From Tomocerus qinae (Eukaryota; Arthropoda; Collembola; Entomobryomorpha; Tomoceridae): a stretch of DNA of 64,000 nt. Where the stretch lies: the NCBI GenBank assembly GCA_020055645.1, contig CM034546.1:19158001-19222000 (forward strand). Reading direction: 5' to 3'. Shown here piece by piece: positions 56,142 to 64,000 of the stretch. Position numbers and translations under genes: made by a program. Every line of letters starts with the position of its first letter. Position 1 is the stretch's first letter. The notes beneath the pieces are model-generated. The model was not told where the DNA came from and made no database searches. It saw only the letters and a program-made list of their open reading frames with translations.

Positions 56142-57062
56142 CACTAACAAAAAGTAACAAAAAGTAACAAAAACTAACAAAAACTAACAAAAACTAACAA
56201 AAACTAACAAAAACTAACAAAAACTAACAAAAACTAACAAAAACCAACAAAAACTAACAAAAACTAAAATGCATCTTGCCTGTAACATAGAAAAACGTTT
56301 AAGTAAAAAAATCCTTTTGTTAGTTTGTAATTAAGGTGTAAAAACCGCTAACTAAGCCCTAACGAGGAAGAAGATGAAGTAGAATCGAAAACATTGCGTG
56401 GGAAAGTTCGAGAAGCAGCAATCATAAACATACATGGAAATGTACGGAGATAAATAAATGGAACAAAACTTACAAACAACATTAGATGGCATGAAATTCT
56501 CACACAAAGGTAAGTATCTATTCAATCTGTTCATGATCTTTATAAAGAAATTTTTAGCGTCTGCACCAGAGGAAATGAGATCGCGAGTGAAGTCACTCCC
56601 CAGTAGCCAATGTAAAGCGCAGTGAAACATTAAATAGTGGTTTTGATGAAGAAGGCGCTTCTTGTTGACAATAAAAGTGTCGGCCAACTTCAAAGAATAG
56701 GCGTCCGATCGGGTCTTACGAAGCAATGAATCCGGGCCTGGCTTGAGCCTGTTGATCTTTCTTCTCACTACGTGAGCTTTCTCCATGTGATCGCATTTAT
56801 CACATTTTCAAGGGCTGTTATTTATTTCAATGGGATTAATTTGCAGCAGATAGCCTTTCCCGCATTTTGGGCATACTAAGGCTTGGAAGTATGTTCCCCC
56901 TTCAGTATTGTCCAGTATGTCCAGGCAAGGATTTTTTACTTAAACGTTTTTCTATGTTGCAGGCAAGATGCATTTTAGTTTTTGTTAGTTTTTGTTAGTT
57001 TTTGTTAGTTTTTGTTAGTTTTTGTTAGTTTTTGTTAGTTTTTGTTAGTTTTTGTTAGTTTA
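56142..57062. mobile_element. inverted-repeat element with 10-bp tandem repeats in its arms and a captured gene piece
   Basis: The left arm is about twelve copies of AAAAACTAAC followed by AAAATGCATCTTGCCTGTAA and ACATAGAAAAACGTTTAAGT; the right arm is the inverted copy (56930-57062) ending in about nine TTTTTGTTAG units. The interior (56330-56930) is a fragment of a host gene, described next. No transposase is present. This is the arrangement of Pack-type (gene-capturing) non-autonomous elements. Confidence 0.7.
56474..56932 (-). pseudogene. captured SET/MYND-type (SMYD) gene fragment
   Basis: One frame reads ALVCPKCGKGYLLQINPIE then stop then KCDKCDHMEKAHVVRRKINR and LLHQNHYLMFHCALHWLL. 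The paired CxxC motifs and the LHxNHYL segment resemble the post-SET zinc region and the helical C-terminal part of arthropod SMYD proteins. The stop TGA stands where SMYD proteins have Trp before K-C-x-x-C (one G to A change). The frame ends at a donor-like GTAAGT (56473-56468), so the piece was probably taken from genomic DNA, intron included, rather than from mRNA. It has no start codon in place. Confidence 0.55.
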
Positions 57063-57988
57063 AATGTGAACAATGTAGAGTACATTAAATTAATAATAAA
57101 AATCAGATTTTTACGTTTACTTGCAAAAGTGAAGTAATATTGTGATTTCAGCTCCTATATGGTGTTTAATAATGCAAGTATTTGCCATCACGTTTTGGAG
57201 AATCGTATTTTGTTAACTTCAAAGTCAACTTTCTTGATTTTGGAGACATCTTCTAAGCCTTGTCTGAATATGTGCCTCTTAACAAATTCATATGTCGATT
57301 AATAAGCCAAAGGTACTAACATATGTACAGAAGAAAACAGTCGAACCTAATGGTGCAAAATAGCAATCGCGTGTAAAAATTGTAATTTAAAAGCTTAGTT
57401 TATACTTAACTGATGAACCTCGTGCGTGCAAGCCATAAAATAACCTCATTTTGTAGTTAACCTTTTACAGAAGCCGTACCGAATCCATTTCTTTTTGTAA
57501 TTAATGACATAGCAATCTTGAGATAAAATATTATGTTCCTTATGGTTGGTATAATGCGTTAAAATAAATTTCGCGTTTGCTTGTGTAATAAGATGTATGT
57601 AATAATAAATTAAAGACTATTCTATATATTAGAATATTGGCTTTATTTAGGTAAACCATAGATAATTCACCAGGCAAAGAACAAGCAAATACAAAAGTAT
57701 TAGTCAGAGAAAATGTTTTGTTCTTTGTCCCTTTCTAAAATAATATTTCTCGGGCACTTATTTTATAATTAATAATCTTAAAGTGATTACTGCAATACAA
57801 AAATTTTGAGTTCTCTTATCAACGCTGAGTTAGAAGTGCGCCCACTGAACTTCTGAATAAGATTAACTCAAAGTTAACAAAGTTTTACCCAAGTGTTGGG
57901 AACTATTTGCCCAAAATGGAATAAAAGTAGAGTAAATTTCATTCAGAGATCAGTCGGCGAATTTTTTGTTTAAGGTCGGGGAGATGTT
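57063..57988. other. intergenic, nothing recognised
   Basis: AT-rich DNA without recognisable genes; the sequence AAATTGTAATTTAAAAGCTT around 57377 also occurs near 51658, hinting at another shared intergenic segment. Confidence 0.35.
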
Positions 57989-58293
57989 ATATATCGTCTG
58001 CCTAACCTTACTAAGTAACAAGCCATTTTATCATGACTGCTACAAAGTAACAAACCATTTTATCATGGCTGAGACAAAGTAACAAACCATTTTATCATGG
58101 CTGCATTCTATCATAACTCCTGATACATTGGTTTGTTACATTGTCGCGGTCATGATAAAATGGTTTGTTACTTTGTCTCAGCCATGATAAAATGGTTTGT
58201 TACTTTGTAGCAGTCATGATAAAATGGTTTGTTACTTTGTAGCAGTCATGATGAAATGGCTTGTTACTTAGTAATGTTAGGCAGACGATATAT
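57989..58293. mobile_element. foldback element with internal tandem repeats
   Basis: Termini ATATATCGTCTGCCTAAC and GTTAGGCAGACGATATAT are perfect inverted repeats. Each arm consists of about three or four copies of a unit of about 35 bp containing AAAGTAACAAACCATTTTAT and CATGGCTGAGAC. ATGTT lies at both flanks (57984 and 58297) but the right one is offset by three bases. The structure is typical of foldback transposons. Confidence 0.75.
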
Positions 58294-58438
58294 CCTATGT
58301 TGTTTTTTTACTCTTTTTAAATATTAAAAAGTATTTCAGTTTACTTTAGTTTAATTTATTTTAATGCCAATTTTCCAATATTGCACTTCGTACGAACACT
58401 GTTTTAATTATCGATTTCTTGGCCACTTACAGGTGGGA

Positions 58439-60937
58439 TTAAGATCTTTTAGTCCTAGTTAAAGAGAAGCAGTGACACATTCCATTTATCGTGATGTAAT
58501 TGAATTGAAATAAGCAGTATGATTTTAATCTCCTGCACAGTTTTAACGTCAAGAAATATAAATGGATCAATTTTCCTTTAAGAGGAATTCGATTTTCATA
58601 CAGAAATGCAGATCCGTACACAAGGGCGAGGGTCATAAATATGTAAAAAATAGTTCCGATATTCGAGTTATGAAATGTTAAAGTTCTCACAGGAGGTCTC
58701 ACCGAACAAGTTTTACACTCGGTGAAATTCCATCTTTTGTAATGTTCTAGCCATAGATTAAAAATCCCAGAGTGGCTTAAAGCAAACAGTTTTTGTCTAT
58801 AAAATAGACTGAGAATGGGGATCTCCTGAGTGAAGAACCCGGAAAATATAGACGTAGATAATATTGAGTTTTCTGGCTTTCCACGATACAAATGGTTAAT
58901 TGGTTGATTTCCTCCACTCTGAGGATTCCAATGTGAGTCATTGAGAAGACGATGCAGAGCAAACGTCGAGAGAATCAATACCGAATTATTACAATTTGCA
59001 ATCCATTTTTGTGGACTGTTTGTAAAAGGAAATCCAGGAGGATATGCAAATTTTTTATTAAGTTTTGTCATCATTTTGTTCGAATTATTTCGTTGAGTAA
59101 CACGAGAAAAAATAATTGAATCGATAAACGTTGTTGAGAATTTAAAAAGCCCATTTAGGTTAGCATTGCGATTACTGACGCCATGTAAAAGACTTTCAAT
59201 TATCGCCTTATCTGTGTTATCGAATTCTCGACCTGACTGCTCCAACTTTGATCTGCAGTAAGATGAGTTATAATGCTTTGTACCATTAGATTTCCAACAT
59301 TTGTGGTAGTATGGAACTAATATATCTCTTAGCACATGTGCAGGAAAATAAAATGGGTCATAGTCATTCGACCCTGCAATTTCCCCAAATGCTGTTATAT
59401 CCGACAGATTTGCAATCTCCTCAAAAGAGTCAATTTGTTTCACTGGACGTGGTTCGACTAAATCCGTAATACATATTCCTTTGTATGCGTTGGTTAATAC
59501 AATTAACATCAGTAACACAGGACTTATGACAAATTTAATCCACATTATTTGATTTGCTTTAGAGGACAGAGAATAACTGACCTCCAATATGTATGCATAG
59601 CAGATCATAAGAAATGGAATACTTTCGTCTTTCTTGCAATATGCTACTCCGTGAACGAATGCAATGACAGTAGACAGAGTGGCAATTATTCCAAGCCAAG
59701 CGTAAAGTTGGAATGGTCGAATGTATCCATAAAAAGAAAGTCTCTCGTCTTCTAAGACGACACAAGAAATAAAATTAAATGAATCTTCCATGTTGGCAAT
59801 CACACTAAAAAAAGGATAATATTGCAAACTCAGTTGACTTCCGACGCTTTTCAAGAAATTCAAACGTCCAAAATATAAAGGAGCATTCAAGGGATTAAAA
59901 CATTTTTCGTTCTGATCATTGAAAGATATGGTGGCATTCGTAGATCTTTCTAACACTGTAGAAACAATCGCAAGGTCGATTGTTTTATATTTGTTTAAGT
60001 TATAGGTAGTTAAATATGTATTTAGCAGCGGTGGTCCACAATAAGGTGTGTGTGGGTAATTGTACATGCCTGTTTCGAATAAATAGTCAACAGAAACAAA
60101 TTTCGGTGCGAAGTCACCTTTCTCTATAACAATGTTTAATACAAATTCACGCAGTGATCGAAGAGTTGTACAAATATTTTCGGGACACAATTGCAGACGA
60201 ACAAACGATATTATTACTCTACTTGGCTGGGCTATATACTGTGGCCATATCAAATATAAATCTTGTTTATTCTCATCTGATAAAGGCAACACAAACCAGT
60301 ATTGTCCCCAAAAATGTTTGAATTCGGAGATATCATTAGCAAGATACGATTTTGTTTTTGTCAGCTTCAAAGTTTGTTGGTTCACAAAAATGTACACAGA
60401 AGAATGTTCTGCCCAATTGTACATAATCCACTTATTCCAATGTTTATACTCATCACCAATTGTTTTAAATACTTCCTCTTCATCAGAACTCCTGCTGATA
60501 TAATCAATTGTTAAAGTATCCGATGGAGACGTTGGATCAAAATTAAATGCTATATTCACCAAACAAACCAAACGGCTTAATAGCCGTGGTGATGATAATC
60601 TAAATGTATCTTTTTTAGTAAACTTCCTCTTACAGTTTGAGCAGTGCTTACTATTAAGTGAAGCATACCTTATTTTTATTTTTGGAGGGTATAATTCTAT
60701 TATGTTTTTTAAATTACAATCCTTTTCGTCATACCTTTTCAATATTGTAAACGCATACGGAATGTCGATATCACGTAATTCACTACTTGATGGCTGTTCT
60801 GATTTTGTGTTAAATGATGTTGGATGGAAAATTAAATTTATGTAGCAGTCTTTTTCGAGATGGACAACATCTTTTAATTTCCACCCTAAAGACAATTCAA
60901 TTACAAGTTGAAATGTGCCTAATAAAATGATTGACAT
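58439..60937 (-). CDS. ionotropic-receptor-like protein 2 (divergent iGluR family)
   Basis: Single-exon frame of 832 residues, paralogue of the gene at 45920. It starts MSIILLGTFQLVIEL (signal peptide), then WKLKDVVHLEKDCYINLI. TM1 FYGYIRPFQLYAWLGIIATL then STVIAFVHGVAY at about 395-430; TM2 IMWIKFVISPVLLMLIVLTN then AYKGICITDL at about 465-495; last TM TIFYIFMTLALVYGSAFLYE at about 755-775; short cytoplasmic tail. The same order as in insect ionotropic receptors supports a chemosensory cation channel. A CxxC pair (SKHCSNCKRKF) in the N-terminal domain is not shared with the paralogue. Similarity is highest around the membrane segments and lowest in the ligand domain, as expected for chemoreceptors. 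Confidence 0.72.
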   Translation of the reverse strand: MSIILLGTFQLVIELSLGWKLKDVVHLEKDCYINLIFHPTSFNTKSEQPSSSELRDIDIPYAFTILKRYDEKDCNLKNIIELYPPKIKIRYASLNSKHCSNCKRKFTKKDTFRLSSPRLLSRLVCLVNIAFNFDPTSPSDTLTIDYISRSSDEEEVFKTIGDEYKHWNKWIMYNWAEHSSVYIFVNQQTLKLTKTKSYLANDISEFKHFWGQYWFVLPLSDENKQDLYLIWPQYIAQPSRVIISFVRLQLCPENICTTLRSLREFVLNIVIEKGDFAPKFVSVDYLFETGMYNYPHTPYCGPPLLNTYLTTYNLNKYKTIDLAIVSTVLERSTNATISFNDQNEKCFNPLNAPLYFGRLNFLKSVGSQLSLQYYPFFSVIANMEDSFNFISCVVLEDERLSFYGYIRPFQLYAWLGIIATLSTVIAFVHGVAYCKKDESIPFLMICYAYILEVSYSLSSKANQIMWIKFVISPVLLMLIVLTNAYKGICITDLVEPRPVKQIDSFEEIANLSDITAFGEIAGSNDYDPFYFPAHVLRDILVPYYHKCWKSNGTKHYNSSYCRSKLEQSGREFDNTDKAIIESLLHGVSNRNANLNGLFKFSTTFIDSIIFSRVTQRNNSNKMMTKLNKKFAYPPGFPFTNSPQKWIANCNNSVLILSTFALHRLLNDSHWNPQSGGNQPINHLYRGKPENSILSTSIFSGFFTQEIPILSLFYRQKLFALSHSGIFNLWLEHYKRWNFTECKTCSVRPPVRTLTFHNSNIGTIFYIFMTLALVYGSAFLYENRIPLKGKLIHLYFLTLKLCRRLKSYCLFQFNYITINGMCHCFSLTRTKRS

Positions 60938-60987
60938 TTTTACGAATTTGTGAACATGCCATAGACAATAGTATAATACATATATAT

Positions 60988-62810
60988 ATATATGACTGGG
61001 TGGCTGGAAAAGGAACGTATATCCGTTGCCAAAAATAAATAAAAATGTAACTAAGGCCTTTTAGTAGAAATCTAAACAATTTTTAACCCTTATACTCGGA
61101 TTTTGGGGTCAACATAGGCGCATTGGGATTTGAGTACAATACACAATTTCAAACTTTGACTTCAGTAGTATGAAGTAACCCGCGCCGGGTTGACATTCAA
61201 TACAATATACATTGGTAAATAATTGAACAGTTCTAACACTTTCGGCCAGATCCGAAAGTCTTAAAATATCTTCTGTAGACAAATTCTTAGGAATATGGGA
61301 TTGATTGACCCACAAATAGAGAGAAGACTTATGTATTAAAACACGTTTGTACTACATTGATTTGGTAACTTTAAAAAACATTCAAGACTATTTTCGAGTA
61401 ATTAGTTTTGCAAGTAATATAAAACATTCTAATCCACAAATGTGTCAAATGACTAAATATTTAGAAAATATGAAAATACTGTATTAAACGAATACGTTTG
61501 AAATTGTTCCGGACAATTTAAAATTATTCGTTAACAACAAAAATATTAGAAATTCTAGTAAAAAATTTAAACCATCGAAAAGGCTTTCATTTTTTTAATA
61601 GTTGGAAGACAATGGAAAAATACTTAAGGGTAATTAATAGCGGGACAATTCGAGCATTCACTTTGTTTGTATTGCTTAGGATTAGCGTACAGCCCGTACT
61701 TATGTACCAAAATTCTTCAAAATTCTCAAAAAGTGGCGGAAGGTGAATAGCTCGGACTTGTAGCTCCAAAATATCGAAAAAATGTTACACGTTTTGAATT
61801 TTAGCGTTAGCGGTAAAACATGATTTCCCGCCAACGCTGTAACTCAAAACTAGAAATTTCAAACTTTACTGAGCCACAAGTCCGAGCCCCAATTTTTGGA
61901 AATGTTGAAGAATTTTGGTAAATAAATACAGGCTATACTCTAATTGTAAGTAATATACACAAAATCTATGTTCAAATTGCCCCACTCATGGTCACCCTTA
62001 ATTACCTCAACGACAGTCAAAGTCAAAATACTTCTAAAATGCTTAAATTACTCGGAAGTATGCGAAAGTAATGAAACGCTGACGAAGTAATTCTATAATG
62101 CTCGAAATTACTCCAAAGGTATTCAGAAGTACTTCGAATACTTGAAACTGACGTAGAGTTTTAGTATACTCAGTATTGCTCGAAAATTTTAAAACGAATT
62201 CTAAAATATTCGAAAATTTTAAAATGAATTTTAAAATATTCGAAAATTTTCAAAGAAATTTTAAAATTTGTGGTAGTCTATTCCGACTTATTTGGAAGGA
62301 TTAACAAGAGTGGATAGAGAGGAAGTGATAGTGATGATACGGATTCGAAAGAATACTGCAATACTACTACTACTGTACTGTATCTACGAAAACTGAGTTT
62401 TACCATTGAATTATGAAAACCAAACAATAGGACAACCGAATCTTCTGGTTCTAGCGGGAGAACCAGCCCTTCGACAGAGTTGCTGAATTAACGCAAAGTA
62501 GTTCGAAGATTTATCTACCCGTTTTGTATCTATAATTTTTCCCAAAAACTTTCAGGTTTTTGTTAGCTCACTACCTACCTTTACCTGTCCCTTTTTCCTT
62601 CTAAACTATTTTTGAATCGAATGTCAATTAATTATAATTTAACGATTTCATGTGTGTGTATTGTACAGAAATCCTAAATGGCCTATGCTGACCCCAAAAT
62701 CCGAGTATAAGGGTTAAAAATTGTTCAGATTTTTACTAAAAGTCCTTAGTTACATTTTTATTTATTTTTGGCAACGGATATACGTTCTTTTTCCAGCCAA
62801 CCACTCATAT
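60988..62810. mobile_element. inverted repeats (about 130 bp each) flanking 1.6 kb upstream of receptor 2
   Basis: Left arm 60988-61117 and right arm 62681-62810 are inverted copies sharing GGAACGTATATCCGTTGCC versus ACGGATATACGTTC and GACCCCAAAATCCGAGTATA. This could be one transposon with terminal inverted repeats or two inserted copies of one MITE. The interior carries another foldback element and no recognised gene. The left arm lies within 60 bases of the receptor 2 start codon. Confidence 0.6.
61624..62002. mobile_element. foldback MITE flanked by TTAA
   Basis: Arms of about 150 bp: TTAAGGGT at the left and CACCCTTAA at the right, with shared ACCAAAATTCTTCAA and GCTCGGACTTGT segments in inverted order. 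TTAA at both ends is the target of piggyBac-type elements; assignment rests on that and on the G-rich end only. Confidence 0.6.
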
Positions 62811-63797
62811 ATACTCAGGATATATGCGAAATTTTATTGTGAGCTCCTTCGTGAACTATTTTTGTTAAAAAATCAAATATTTCGAGACGAATTAGTTATA
62901 CTGCTTTTAAAATGTCTAATTTATTTGATTTTTTACAAATAATTTTACCTTATTTAAAAATAATAATTTGTAAACATAAACTAAATACAACTAGTACGGA
63001 TCAGTGGTATTTCCTTAACTGACAATTAAGACAATTTTTGGTAGGACGAGTGTGTTTCACTTACTTCGATTGAAAATATTGGTAATTAATTATGTAGAAA
63101 CGTCATAAAAAACTTATCCTGCTTTTTACTAAAGGCTGTCAAATAATAAAGCAATATCCATTCTAAGCCATCATGCTATCATATTATGGAGTTGGTTCAA
63201 TTAATGATAATGGACAATAAAAGTTTTGAATGCCAATATCAACCAACCTGGGCATGAAAAAGGTTTCTTATTTGTGCCTTTTTATATTATTATTATGGAA
63301 TTAGCTACATGTGAAGCTATATGATTGAAATTGAGGTTGCTACAACCAACCTTTTCACATGGCAAAATAATGTCGTGATTTTGTAGAACATTCATGGCGA
63401 ATAACATATAATTTACAATTTATTTAATTTAAGATAACCATAACGGCACATATTTTACTAATATTGATAAGTAAACTTTTTCATGGCCTGGTACCAGCGA
63501 GGATTATTGGTATTAGCAAATTGTGTTTCGGATCTTCACGAATTTCATCATTTTCAACATGCTGCCCCTAATTAAAAGGTGGACGCAAATCCTAGCGTGA
63601 AAGGTCAGACTGTGTTTTAAAACAAATCGCCCGTTGCAATTTGCCCCAGCTCAGAAAGAGCTAATACGTAGAGTAGCTAGAGTGGGCGAATTTTCTAGGC
63701 GCTACAAACTAAATATCACAAAAGGTCGGATATTGAACCTTGAAAAATTAGATCCTCGTCAGTGATGCAAAACAGACTGACAAAAGCACGCGACGTT
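62811..63797. other. intergenic, nothing recognised
   Basis: AT-rich DNA with no convincing coding frame, RNA gene or repeat. Confidence 0.35.
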
Positions 63798-64000
63798 TAG
63801 TTTTCGAAAATGCTCATGTAATTGGCGGTTAACCGAAAATTTAAATACGGGTGGAGCACTCCACCCATATTTTTAAATATAAGCTATTCGGTTCGTAAAT
63901 TGGATGAGGAGGTTTTTAAGGTCGCTGTTTTCGAAAACAATAGTCGCTTAACCGAAAACTTACTAAAAGGGTGGGGGACCCACCCATTTTTTGAATTATA
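63798..64000. repeat. diverged direct repeat, about 128-bp period, cut by the window edge
   Basis: GTTTTCGAAAAT..GGTTAACCGAAAA.. and a G-rich palindrome (GGGTGGAGCACTCCACCC) are followed by a second copy (GTTTTCGAAAAC, CTTAACCGAAAAC, GGGTGGGGGACCCACCC). The array may continue to the right. Confidence 0.6.

Overview
The window looks like AT-rich nuclear DNA of an arthropod, most likely a non-insect hexapod such as a springtail. This is inference: the genes have short phase-conserved exons with GT-AG introns, and they encode fibrinogen-related lectins, C-type lectin domains, divergent ionotropic receptors and a 7TM chemoreceptor-like protein, set among many MITEs. No bacterial, CRISPR or viral signal was seen, and no functional tRNA or rRNA gene was recognised.

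Left two thirds (about 0.4-44.9 kb, all on the minus strand): four paralogous fibrinogen-domain (FReD) genes. FReD1 (414-4885) loses its last exon off the left edge. FReD2 (10379-13470) is the cleanest. FReD3 (19518-26667) carries an antisense LINE fragment in an intron and has a mutated splice donor. FReD4 (39284-43615) has an expanded coiled-coil stalk. All share one layout: signal peptide exon, coiled-coil exon, linker exon, 28-nt microexon and four exons for the fibrinogen domain, plus a conserved upstream block that looks like a non-coding first exon. Two small secreted C-type lectin genes (30712-32831 and 34935-35600, minus) sit between FReD3 and FReD4. A decayed 7TM receptor gene (8105-9868, plus) lies between FReD1 and FReD2. 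The region reads as a secreted pattern-recognition lectin cluster grown by tandem duplication.

Right third (45-61 kb): two intronless ionotropic-receptor-like genes (45920-48376 and 58439-60937, minus), a truncated third copy (52041-52400) and a short filamin-repeat-like gene (52543-53246, minus) with a TATA box, a 5' UTR exon and an apparent one-base frameshift.

Mobile DNA fills most of the space between genes. There are two Helitron-like elements in opposite orientation, each with its own central minisatellite (15120-16707; 53862-55655, the latter interrupted by a tRNA-headed SINE with a 16-bp target duplication). Several hAT-type MITEs have 8-bp target duplications, and several long foldback elements are present. 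One inverted-repeat element (56142-57062) carries a broken fragment of a SET/MYND-type gene. A 22-bp minisatellite at 18612-19261 is open in three reading frames but is not a gene.
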